Shown here: positions 1-9,754 of the stretch, piece by piece
How positions within the stretch are numbered: position 1 is the first letter of the stretch
How the letters are laid out: each line of letters starts with the position of its first letter
Source: Girardinichthys multiradiatus
Lineage: Eukaryota; Chordata; Actinopteri; Cyprinodontiformes; Goodeidae
Length of the DNA stretch: 64,000 nt
Assembly: GCF_021462225.1 (NCBI RefSeq)
Contig: NC_061794.1
Coordinates: 17,315,784-17,379,783, forward strand
Direction: 5' to 3'
Notes under the pieces: model-generated
Seen by the model: the letters and a program-made list of their open reading frames with translations, nothing else
What the model was told of the DNA's origin: nothing
The model's database searches: none
Made by a program: the position numbers and the translations under genes

Positions 1-1007
1 CCATTGCTAGCCCAGTTCTCCACAGATGTTACAGCCCAATTAACCTTCAATCACACGCATGGCCAGACTCCGTGACTGGGTAACGTCATGGGTCAGCACT
101 GGGCTCGTAATTCTCCAATCACCTACACCCACGATTTTTCTGCTGTTTGAAAAGCTTTTGAAGTTTACACATAAGATCTGGCACAAATATGAATCGGGGA
201 TTTGCACCCCAGGGTTAAGTTACCTGTGCAGCAATCTAAAGATGATACTACAGCTCTACATAAAGCTGCCCTTAGAAACACAGAAGGTAAGTTTTCTATG
301 TTCTTTAAGTTTACAGCCAAGTATATCTTGCCCTTAACATGTAAACTGACACATTTGGAAACAGCAAAGAAAAGACATATGAAACGGGCCAAGTCTCTTA
401 CGAAAAAAGTCTCACGCAGGTGTGCATGTTGTTAATTTAGTGTGTCTTAGTTCAGTGCTGTAAACATTGAAGTTTAGAAGAGAAGCTCACTTTAAGCCAT
501 GGTGTTTTGTTGTGCTATTTATCAGTTCTGATTAAAGGTCAGTACCAGGATAATGTCTTTTTTTCATGAAATTATAAATGAGTTAGGGGTCAGCTTTTGA
601 TATAAAAAACATTCAACTTTTAATTGTATTAAACAATATACATGTTTGAAGCATGCATGATAGAAATTCACTTAAATAAAACATAAATACATATTCAATA
701 TCCCTCTGAGACCCATTGAGCACATCACAAAGGTTGTTACAAAAAGATGAAACAGTTCACAAAGTTTATTTTAATATATGTTTTTGCTTTTTTTTATTAT
801 ACTCTGTATTCAGTTTTAAATACTGAATATTGTATGAGCTTTTATCTCTAGAGAAGAACGCAAGATTAAAACAAAAAAGTTTTATTAAAATGTGATCTTT
901 CTGAACTGCAAAAAATGTATTGTTTAGTAATAGTTGTCGTCTTTCTATAGACTTTACTTGATAAAATCAGCTGTGTTTATATATATACACACACACATAG
1001 ATAAATA
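1..1007. other. Non-coding flank, nothing recognised
   Basis: AT-rich sequence beyond the 3' end of sema3g. Only short spurious frames; no gene, RNA or repeat was identified apart from a few short A/T runs. Confidence 0.6.
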
Positions 1008-1009
1008 TA

Positions 1010-2315
1010 CACTGCTCAAAAAAAATAAAGGGAACACTCAAATAACACATCCTAGATCTGAATGAATTAAATATTCTCTTTGAATACTTTGTTCTGTACA
1101 AAGTTGAATGTGCTGACAACAAAATCACACAAAAATCATCAATGGAAATCCAATTTATTAACCGATGGAGGCCTGGATTTGGAGTCATACACAAAATTAA
1201 AGTGGAAAAACACAGTACAGGCTGATCCAACTGATATAATGTCCTTAAAACAAGTCAAAATGAAGCTCAGTATTGTGTGTGGCCTCCATGTGTCTGTATG
1301 ACCTCCCTACAACGCCTGGGCATGCTCCTGATGAGACGGCGGATGGTCTCCTGAAGGATCTCCTCCCTGACCTGGACTAAAGCATCCGCCAACTCCTGGA
1401 CAGTCTGTGGTGCAACGTGACGTTGGTGGATGGAGCGAGACATGATGTCCCAGATGTGCTCAATCAGATTCAGGTCTGGGGAACGGGCGGTCCAGTCCAT
1501 AGCTTCAATGTTTTCATCTTGCAGGAACTGCTGACACACTCCAGCCACGTGAGGTCTAGCATTGTCCTGCATTAGGAGGAACCCAGGGCCAACCGCACCA
1601 GCATATGGTCTCACAAGCGGTGTGAGGATCTCATCTCGGTGCCTAATGGGAGTCAGGCTACCTCTGGAGAGCACATGGAGGGCCACATGGAGGGCCATGT
1701 GGCCCTCCAAAGAAATGCCACCCCACACCATTACTGACCCACTGCCAAACCGGTCATGCTGAAGGATGTTGCAGGCAGCAGATCACTCTCCATGGTGTCT
1801 CCAGACTCTGTCACGTCTATCACATGTGCTCAGTGTGAACCTGCTTTCATCTGTGAAGAGCACAGGGACACCAGTGGTGAATTTGCCAATCCTGGTATTC
1901 TCTGGCAAATGCCAAGCGTCCTGCACAGTGTTGGGCTGTGAGCACAACCCTCAATTGTGGACATCGGGCCCTCATACCATCCTCATGGAGTCGGTTTCTA
2001 ACCGTTTGTGCAGACACATGCACATTTGTAGAGTCCGTCTCATGCTACCACGAGTGTGAAAGCACCACCAACATTCAAAAGTGACCAAAACATCAAGTGG
2101 TCTGTGGTCCCCACCTGCAGAACCACTCCTTTATTGAGTGTGTCTTGCAAATCGCCAAAGATTTATCCCTGTTGTCTTTTCCATTTGCACAACAGCATGT
2201 GAAGTTGATTGTCAATCAGTGTTGCTTCCTAAGTGGACAGTTTGATTTCACAGAAGTTTGATTTACTTGGAGTTATATTGTGTTGTTTAAGTGTTCCCTT
2301 TATTTTTTTGAGCAG

Positions 2316-2316
<1 letters not shown>
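1010..2316 (-). mobile_element. Tc1-like transposon, family A, decayed copy 1
   Basis: Inverted ends CACTGCTCAAAAAAA…TTTTTTTGAGCAGT, with TA at 1008-1009 on the left. The right end abuts a (TA)n tract, so its TA is not clear. About 1.3 kb, matching a second copy at 56406-57631 in the opposite orientation. Confidence 0.88.
1267..1941 (-). pseudogene. Tc1-like transposase remnant (family A, copy 1)
   Basis: The C-terminal 154 codons are open (1267-1731): MVWGGISLEGHMAL, MQDNARPHVAG and DLNLIEHIWDIM. The Asp of QDNARPH and the Glu of LIEH are 34 residues apart (DD34E). Upstream, pieces with LFTDESRFTLSTCDRRDRVW are in shifted frames, so the enzyme is broken. Confidence 0.82.

Positions 2317-2318
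<2 letters not shown>

Positions 2319-2373
<55 letters not shown>
2319..2373. repeat. (TA)n microsatellite
   Basis: About 27 uninterrupted TA units directly next to the right end of the family A Tc1 copy. Confidence 0.97.
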
Positions 2374-2378
<5 letters not shown>

Positions 2379-5276
2379 AAGCATTAAATACACAGTGGAA
2401 CATTAAGACAACTTGCTGTGAGTCCACACAGTGTTTCAAATTAAATACAGAGATACAGATTAAAATAAATGTTGAATACATAAATACAGTTTACTTTACA
2501 CAACATGCAAACTGCAACTGACGGATTTAAATTGTCTGTGAATGCAAAGATAACAAGATTTGTTCAGTGTCAAAGCACTGCCAAGTGAGTGTTTATTTCT
2601 GGAAGTTCTGTTTTAAAATGGAAAATTTTGTTTAAACACATTCACACAACTTTTGCACACATAACAGTTGCATCAGCAGGTATTAGGTTATTTGATGTCA
2701 GCAGATCACAGTTCAGAAAATTAGAAGATCATATTAATACGTTATATGAACAAAACTTACAAAACACTTAATTTAACAGTATTTTTATGTCTGTTTGGGT
2801 ACAGATATTGATCGATCTTTACACCATGTCTCATAGCTAGCACATATCCTTTGTTGTGCTCTACAAACCAGAATAAAAAGTGTTAATAGAAAGGGACAGT
2901 TTATAGAAAATTAAGGACAGTAAATTGCAAGACTTTCAGGAGTTTTAAATAGCATTTAATGCATATAGTACCTTTCTTTTTAACTTTTTAACTCATTGCT
3001 CTGTTCCTTATTGTCCCTATTTTGGCTTTTACTTTGAGAAATGAATTACTCAAGCGAGCTACAACATAATTGTAATTTATGTTGCCTTTGTTTGTGGTTT
3101 ATATTAATGAAATACTGGTATGGCTTTTAGTAAGCAATATACATAAATATTTTCACAGATCTGTTTAAAAAAAAAATGTTTTCCTGTTTAAATCTTGTTT
3201 TTATGTGTATACATAAAAACAAAGATTAATCCTTCCTGACATGTTTCTTGCATGTTGTACCTGATGTAAACTAAAGATAATATATATATATATATATATA
3301 TCCTACAGTTTCTAAAGGACAGAGACCAAATTAATTTTATTGCTAGGTTTAAAGGAGTGTAAAATATTTCTTTTTCAAATCAGTTTTTTTATTATCATTT
3401 CAAAGTAAAGGCTTATTAATTTAATTCTCAATTCATCTATTGATTTGGTATATCTTCTATCTCCGCTATTCCACTTTAAATCTAGGTTGATTTTACAATG
3501 GTGGATCTGTTCTGGTTTAAGTTAAAAAGCACAAAAGTCATATTTAAAAAATAGATTTACACAACAGATATTAGATAATTCATTGTTCAAAAAACAAAAA
3601 GTAGCATTTACAAAATGGAAAGCACAAGAAAACATGACCATTACATTTGATGACAGTTGATGATTTCTTCCTAAGAAACCAGTCGTTTCAATGAAAACGT
3701 CCCTTAAGATATAAGTCTCAAGAAGGGCAATAATACACATTTGCTGCATAAACATAGTTAAAAATGCAAAAATAATGAAAATAGATGGTTAAAAAATACA
3801 AAAATACAGAGAACAAGCATACACCTCAATGTAATTAACATGGTTCCTAAACATGCCAACAGGCCAAAAACCTTAATAGCATTGGCCCTAATGTGTAATG
3901 CATTAAAGCAACACAACACCATGTTATGTTGGGAAGCTTTGTGTCAGTTAGGTTGTAACATCCATCAAAACAATGGAATAGACTGGGCTAAAAGCAGATG
4001 GCAATGGTATTCTAAAAGCTGCATGCAACTGGACAATGTCCTGCTCACTGAACTCATTCAAAAACCCAAATAACTGACTGAACCTTTAACCCCCTTTCAT
4101 CAGCTCTGCATAGGATCCATAGCACTGTAGGGCATCAAAGCCAGGTCCAAAGTTGATATACGCTTGTAGCCCATGGGAACCCAAATATATGCAGAACATC
4201 TCTGTGCCAGACACCAAAGCACTTCTTTGGAGGTCCCAAGTTTAATTGTTGAGATTCCCTTTGGCAGCACATTCACGATGTTCACATGATTTTGGTAGAG
4301 TGTTTTTTCTGTGCATGTGTCAAGAGATGTTACAGTTGTTTAACCAAGCAAATATGCCGCAGAGAATTTTCCATCTTTGTGTTGGTAAGTTGGGCTTTTG
4401 ATCTTTATCTGGTGTTTAAAGAAAAGTTAATCCCACAGCAGTAAAAATAAAGCCATGTATGTTTAATCCGTTGGACCATCAACAGTCTTCTCATAGAAGG
4501 TTTGAGTTGGTTGAGCTTTTGCGTTCAGCGTTGTAGTTGACAGACATTTCATTTAATCCGAGGGTATAAAATATCAAGCATTAAATGTATAATGAAACTA
4601 ATTCATTGATTAGGTCATGTGAAAGACATACATTAATGGGAGAGTGGTGCATGAGCGTTTCAGAGATGTTTTACCAAAATTCAATGAACAGTTTAATATT
4701 GGCAAACATAAGACACTTGGGATAAAAAGCAAACATGAATCAAGGTCAGCTATGAGCAAAGTAATCCCACAGACATGCACTTGTTTTATAAATCGGAGGT
4801 TTGCAAAGTTTGTTAAATTTTTTGTGAAGAATGCTATGAAAATATCTATCACAGTAACATTAAAACAGAATGATATGAGCGAAGAAAGTCTTGGTAAATC
4901 TAACTTCAAAAAGCATCCCAGGAATATAATTAACATACCATCCTTTTTGAATGGTCCAGCAATCTTGTTACCTTTTGTTGTTAATGTCTTAGTCTTTACT
5001 GACAGCCAGGTCCATGACTTTCACATGCCCCTACAAACTTTATTAAAATGGCTTACTGTCAAATACTCAAATGAATTAATTCTACTTATTTTTGCTTGTT
5101 TGTTTCCCATTGAAATGCAAAAATTTTATTCATTTACTGCAAACCAAACCACCAAATTCTCATACACTGATGGACAAAGTCAGTCTTTGATTTGGCTCCC
5201 AAAACCATCCTGACACAAACCTAAACTGAAGGATCTTTTTTTTCTCTTTGATTTAATCTCTTCAGATTTTTCCTTG
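2374..5276. other. sema3g 3' flank including probable 3' UTR
   Basis: The part next to 5277 should contain the sema3g 3' UTR; minus-strand AATAAA at 5125-5130 and 5039-5044 are candidate poly(A) signals. A (TA)n tract is at about 3281-3300. A 189-codon plus-strand frame at 4644-5213 shows no domain and is antisense to the probable UTR. Confidence 0.5.
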
Positions 5277-5777
5277 TTACTCCTCCTGTCCTCTCAGGTC
5301 TCGTGGTGTCCGGTTGCGTTCTCCAGATCCTTTGCTGCGTGCCTTCCTGGCACTCTCCTGAGCCTGGCGATATTTTTCCAGCATGCTCTTGTGTTTCTTG
5401 CGGATCTTGTCGTTGCACCACATTCTCTCACAGTACTCCTCAATGTGAGGCAGATTAGACGGTCCAATGAGCTGCATGATGTCCTTAAACCATGTGCGTG
5501 ACTGGCCGATTTGAACCCTGCTGTATGTGCTGCAAGGCATCCAGGGCCTGTGGTTTCCTGGGGACCGGTCTTTGAATGTGTCAGATATGCCGGCGCCGTC
5601 ACGTGCAATGAGCGCATCCACGGTGTCCCCCTGGAGAACCTGAAGGGTGATGTGGGCAAGGGTTTGCGTGAAGCCGTGCTCTCGAGAGCGGCAGATGTAC
5701 ACACCTTCATCCTGACGAAAGAGATGACGAAACAGTAGACCCTGATCTGTTGACATCACACGGTCATCCAGCTTCAC
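5277..5777 (-). CDS. sema3g: sema3g last coding exon: end of Ig domain and basic tail
   Basis: The acceptor (…cttag) lies directly before GTG AAG CTG; 166 codons follow to a TAA at 5277-5279. The exon supplies the second Ig cysteine (GVYICRS), the family motif EHGFTQT, and the EYCERMWC segment, where class 3 semaphorins form the intermolecular disulfide of the dimer. It ends in a Lys/Arg-rich tail containing RKARSK and ERNRTPR, consistent with furin-type processing and neuropilin binding. Candidate poly(A) signals on this strand are AATAAA at 5125-5130 and 5039-5044. Confidence 0.92.
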   Translation of the reverse strand: MKLDDRVMSTDQGLLFRHLFRQDEGVYICRSREHGFTQTLAHITLQVLQGDTVDALIARDGAGISDTFKDRSPGNHRPWMPCSTYSRVQIGQSRTWFKDIMQLIGPSNLPHIEEYCERMWCNDKIRKKHKSMLEKYRQAQESARKARSKGSGERNRTPRDLRGQEE

Positions 5778-5852
5778 CTAAGTGAGACAGAGGGAAAATA
5801 TTTGTGTGCACAAAAGTTAATCATTACATTTTATACAGAAGATTTTCTGGCG

Positions 5853-5858
5853 GACATA
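5853..5858. repeat. Left target-site duplication GACATA
   Basis: Six bases immediately outside the left end of the Maverick element, identical to 15986-15991. Confidence 0.93.
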
Positions 5859-6119
5859 AGAGACTAAAATACACCCTTCAATCAAATGTTTTGACAGGTG
5901 ACCTTTGACTTTAAGGGGGTTGATGGGTGATGGGGGCGGGGAGGTCATGGGGTCAACAGGGGGTGTGTCCGAGGGGCGTAACCGTGGATGCTGATTGGTT
6001 GTCGTCATTAGGGGCGATACCTTAAATGAACCAATAATAATACAGAGGTATGTTTAAGGGTGTTACGGGGAAGGGCTTAAATGAACCAATTAAAACACAG
6101 GGTGTGTTTAAGGGTGTTA
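5859..6119 (+). repeat. Left terminal inverted repeat of the Maverick
   Basis: About 261 bp matching the reverse complement of 15722-15985. A core of roughly 95 bp (about 5931-6025) is nearly identical, whereas about 5909-5930 is clearly diverged. Two 55-bp units (from 6021 and 6076) carry CCAAT boxes and the phrase GTTTAAGGGTGTTA. Confidence 0.92.
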
Positions 6120-6302
6120 TTAATAATCTGTATGTTTTTCAGGCGTTAATACATCTAGAAAAAAGACATGCATCCTTTTATATTTTAAAGGTATAATCAA
6201 CTTAATATTAACCTGTCACATGAAATCCTAATAAATGAACTGTGTAACCTGACAGAATTGTAAGTTCATTTTGCTTTACAGCAGGACCTATTTGTTGAAT
6301 AT

Positions 6303-7880
6303 ATGAGCCAGTCTAAATCAGTTCAAAATAGAAAAGACCTAAAAGTAAATAAAGATTGCGCTTCCCTACATCGATGGAACGAGCAAACCTTCCACTTCTG
6401 CGTCAACAGTCTGGAAAGCAGGAGAAAGAATTTAGCAGCATTCTATACAAACATCATGCGTATTCTCATTGAATTAGCCGACGCCGCAAGATCTTTAACC
6501 AGACGTAACGACGTTGTGCAGCTGGAATTAGTGGGTGAAAATCTCAATCGTCACATCACATTTACTGTTACAGATGATGGAAATATGATCCATCCTGCTT
6601 TTGAGAACTTTCCAGATGATTTAATACAATCGAATGCAGATGTACCTGTAGATAATAACCTGGAATTTATTCTTCAGGTTGTTAATGATCCTGCAGGAGG
6701 GGCGAAACGTAAGGCTACAGGAACGTTAGACAGTGAACTGATTAATAAGAAAATGCGTCATCTGTATGTTATAAATAATACCGGTAATCAGTTATGCTTT
6801 GCAATCTGCCTCGCACACGTGTCTGATCCTGAGCTTACAGATGGCCGTGCTGTAGAACTGGGGAGGAGATGGCAGCATCAGGCAGGCCTCAATGAGCAAA
6901 CAGCAGTTACATTTGGTGATATTGGTAAATATGACAACATTCTGAAGAGAAAAATTGTAGTGTTTCACAGAACCACGGGCTCTACAGCTCTGTGTAAATT
7001 TGAGACCAGTTTCCCTGATCGTTCAAACCCTCTGTTTTTGCTGTTATTTCAAGGTCATTACTATGGGATAAAAAATCTCAAAGGCTTTATAGGTTCCAGA
7101 TATGTCTGTGGTTACTGTTACAGCGGGTATGATAACACACACACACACACACATCATTGTGAAGGTTATTGTGCAGTATGTCAAACATATAAATGTATGC
7201 AAGAAATTAGCAATCCTGTAACTTGTGCAGACTGTCAAAGAATCTGTTGTAATTCTTCATGTTTCAGAAGACACAGAGAACCGCGCAATAGAAATAGTGC
7301 TCACCGTCCTATGAGTGGCTGTGAGTTGGTAAAACTATGTAAAGTATGCAAAAGGATATACGTTATTCCAATCTGTAAACCGAATAAACCACACGTGTGT
7401 AATGTAAAATGCTGTATTTGCGGTGAAAATGTACCTCCCAGCCTAGACATTACATGCGATGATCATAAGTGTTACATTCAGCCTTGCAGTGCAATTAATC
7501 AGCTTGATGATGCCCAAGCCTCAGATGATGAAAACGTGATGAAGGTCTTTACCCAGTTTCGTCACCATCGTAATATGAGCGTCATGATGTTGACTCAGAA
7601 TATATTTCATCAGGGAAAGTACAGTCGCACCATCAGCCTGAACGCTAATTATATGGTGTTGTTTAAAAACCCGAGAGATAAACTCCAGCTAAATATACTG
7701 GCCCGCCAAATGTTTCCATCTCAAAAGGGTCTCTTCTTGGAGAGTTTTGAAGATGCGACAAGAGAAGCTCATGGATATTTAATCATCGATTTTACGCCTA
7801 CCTGCCCAGAACATTTCAGACTGAGAACGGACATACTTCCTCACCAGTGGCCTGCTGTGTACGTGCCCAAAACAAAGTAA
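6303..7880 (+). pseudogene. In-frame fusion of DNA polymerase B N-terminus and packaging ATPase C-terminus
   Basis: A single open frame of 525 codons from ATG 6303. Residues 1 to about 394 resemble the N-terminal accessory region of Maverick protein-primed polymerase B: a module with NQLCFAI (Cys165) and GHYYGI (His252), then a dense Cys/His zinc-binding region (about 269-390). From about residue 398 the text changes to the C-terminus of the FtsK/HerA-type genome-packaging ATPase (HHRNMSVMMLTQNIFHQGKY, SLNANYMVLFKNPRD, ARQMFP). Exonuclease and palm motifs of the polymerase and the ATPase Walker A are absent. The simplest reading is a deletion of several kilobases joining polB to the neighbouring ATPase gene near 7482-7500 and happening to keep frame. 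Whether a product is made is unknown. Confidence 0.85.
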
Positions 7881-7886
7881 ATCATC

Positions 7887-8228
7887 ATGTCTGCACATAT
7901 AAAAAGGAATGTCCCATTATTCAGGGCTTTGTACCAGGCCACTCCTCAGAAACGCAAGGATATTCTCGGACACTGCTCACCCGACTTTCTTCAGGCTCTG
8001 TGTGAGATTGCTCTGAATATTTTAAAAGGTAACATTAAACTATCGCCTTCTCAACACCGACAATTGAAGAAACAAAGAAAAATCATCAGATTGTTGGGTG
8101 ATAAAAGAACCGGAATAAAAACTAAACAGTTAGCCCTCAAATGTCAAGGAGGTGGTTTTATTCTCCCCATCTTAACGGCTCTTGCTCCCTTGATCGGTGA
8201 TTTAGAGGGTGGTATAATCAGGAGATAA
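7887..8228 (+). CDS. Small basic virion-core-like protein of the Maverick
   Basis: 113 codons, starting 6 bases after the fusion ORF and ending TAATG so that its stop overlaps the next start. The N-terminal half is helical and basic (KKQRKIIRLLGDKRTGIKTK); the C-terminal part is a glycine hinge followed by a hydrophobic helix (GGGFILPILTALAPLIGDL). This layout is common in fish Mavericks and resembles small adenoviral core or membrane-active precursors, but I do not know a demonstrated function. The frame is intact. Confidence 0.7.
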   Translation: MSAHIKRNVPLFRALYQATPQKRKDILGHCSPDFLQALCEIALNILKGNIKLSPSQHRQLKKQRKIIRLLGDKRTGIKTKQLALKCQGGGFILPILTALAPLIGDLEGGIIRR

Positions 8229-9017
8229 TGTCTCTCAGAACATCGCAGAAGATGCTTCTCATTTCCCCTCATCAATTCAAGCGTCTGACCCAGTCAGACA
8301 CATCCATCAGACAGATGGCGGAGGAGAATTTGGATGCTGACATGAGAGCGATATTAAACGAGCCCGGTTTGACTTCTTATAAAAAAAATCAAGAAATACG
8401 ATGCGCTTTTGCAGAGGTATCTGACTCTACTCAAGCAAGGTGTGAAAGAAGAACAGCGGGTGAGTTTGACGCTGCAGCGTGACACAGAGGTTCCTGAACA
8501 TGAGCGGTCCCAAGAAAAACAAGGCCCGGGGCAGGACGAGGCCCCTAAGGATCAGGTTCTTACAGAAGTACTGAAAAGCCTACCTAAACATAACCGTAAA
8601 AATGCTGAGTACATTTTGAAGAAATTATCCGAAAGAAGTGAGAGTTGGACTTTGCGAGGTGAATTTGTATTTAAAGGAAATGTCGTAAATGGGTCCCACA
8701 TGATTGACTTGTTGAAAAATCTCATGCTACCGTTTAAAAAATAGGGAGCACCGCAACCCCAAGGATGGTCAGACTTTCTACACACCTTGTCAGAGGTAAA
8801 CATCCCTATATCTTCAATCATTAACCCTTATGCTCATGATGAATATAGACGGTTCAAAACAGAGGGTACATCGATTGAAAATGGGGGTACACCCCCCAGC
8901 GTTAAGCAGAGAAGAACAAGAAGAAGAAGAAGGCAGATAACTCATTCCCCCATTGGTCGAGATCCGTGCAGGAAGATAAAAATGCTGATGGGAAGTCAAA
9001 AAAGTCTCTTCGTATGA
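8228..9017 (+). pseudogene. Broken conserved Maverick gene of unknown function
   Basis: Starts at the ATG overlapping the previous stop (TAATG). The first frame (MSLRTSQKMLLISPHQFKRL…) loses coherence at a run of eight A (8381-8388); the continuation, from about 8390 with QRYLTLLKQ, is in another frame. That second frame is cut by a TAG at 8742-8744, after which it stays open to a TGA at 9015-9017 and ends in an Arg-rich tail (QRRTRRRRRQ). The three parts are the size of one protein of about 260 residues, a family found beside the ATPase in other fish Mavericks as I recall it. The lesions suggest decay; ribosomal slippage on the A-run is a less likely alternative for the first one. Confidence 0.72.
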
Positions 9018-9075
9018 CGACACTACATTTTCACCATAAACTGTTATAAGAAAATGAAACATGTAGCATATTTCT

Positions 9076-9097
9076 TTTATTCAATAAAATATTTATT
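9076..9097. terminator. Bidirectional poly(A) signal region between convergent gene blocks
   Basis: AATAAA on the plus strand at 9083-9088 and on the minus strand at 9076-9081 and 9092-9097. It sits between the end of the plus-strand genes (9017) and the end of the minus-strand protease gene (9207), as expected for convergent transcription units sharing one 3' region. Confidence 0.6.
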
Positions 9098-9206
9098 GAT
9101 TATATTTTCAAGTCTAGCTTTGTTCTCTACTTCACACACTAACATATGATGTCATTACACAAATATTAAATCAAAAGAAAAAACAATGAAAAAAAAAAAA
9201 GACAAT

Positions 9207-9743
9207 TTAAATTCCATAACAATCCAGAAACATCTCCAAAGAGCATGTTCTGTGAGTATAAAATGTACAACTTTGATTAATGACACATTTCTGATATTTT
9301 TTCACAAAGTTAGATACCATTAAATCATTCTTAATCACATCTCCGGTGTATTTTGACAACACTTGCTGCAGTGATAATCCGCACGCTCTATGACATAGAT
9401 AAAAAATGCAACGGTGACCACACACAGTGGACAGAGTGTTTTGAAGCTGATTATTATGATACAATATTTTTGAGGATCTGTCTTCTAAAAATGTTACGAT
9501 GCTTGACGGGTAGAACTCGAAATCCGGAGAGAATCCATAAGAGTCAAAAAAGCTGGATTGACCATTCTCATCCAATGTCAGAGCTAACCAGTGTTCTCCA
9601 GGCATGTGTGAAGGATGTGTGTTCACAATAAAGTAGGCCGGCCCTGGGAATTTGTCAGCTAGCAGCGGCTCGCACGTCCACACACCGCAAAACAAATCTC
9701 CCAGCAGATGATGCAGCAGGTTCTCAATTTCATGATTATTCAT
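9207..9743 (-). CDS. Adenain-like cysteine protease (PRO)
   Basis: 178 codons from ATG 9743. The family matures capsid precursors. Catalytic elements are visible in adenain order: His51 in GEHWLAL, Asp67 in FFDSYG, Gln101 seven residues before the nucleophile, and Cys108 in TVCGHRCIFYL. Adenain cuts after [M/I/L]xGx or [M/I/L]xGG. The frame is complete and all key residues are present, so this is one of the best-preserved genes of the element. It is the last gene of the minus-strand block, 11 bases from the hexon gene. Confidence 0.9.
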   Translation of the reverse strand: MNNHEIENLLHHLLGDLFCGVWTCEPLLADKFPGPAYFIVNTHPSHMPGEHWLALTLDENGQSSFFDSYGFSPDFEFYPSSIVTFLEDRSSKILYHNNQLQNTLSTVCGHRCIFYLCHRACGLSLQQVLSKYTGDVIKNDLMVSNFVKKYQKCVINQSCTFYTHRTCSLEMFLDCYGI

Positions 9744-9754
9744 GTCTGATTAGA

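Noticed and set aside
2287..2481. Minus-strand frame with an alternating Ile-Tyr run
   Set aside because: It is a translation of the (TA)n microsatellite.
4644..5213. A 189-codon plus-strand open frame
   Set aside because: AT-rich composition, no domain or homologous phrase, and it lies antisense to the likely sema3g 3' UTR.
6303..7880. Functional DNA polymerase B gene
   Set aside because: No exonuclease or palm motifs are present; only the N-terminal accessory region remains before ATPase sequence begins.
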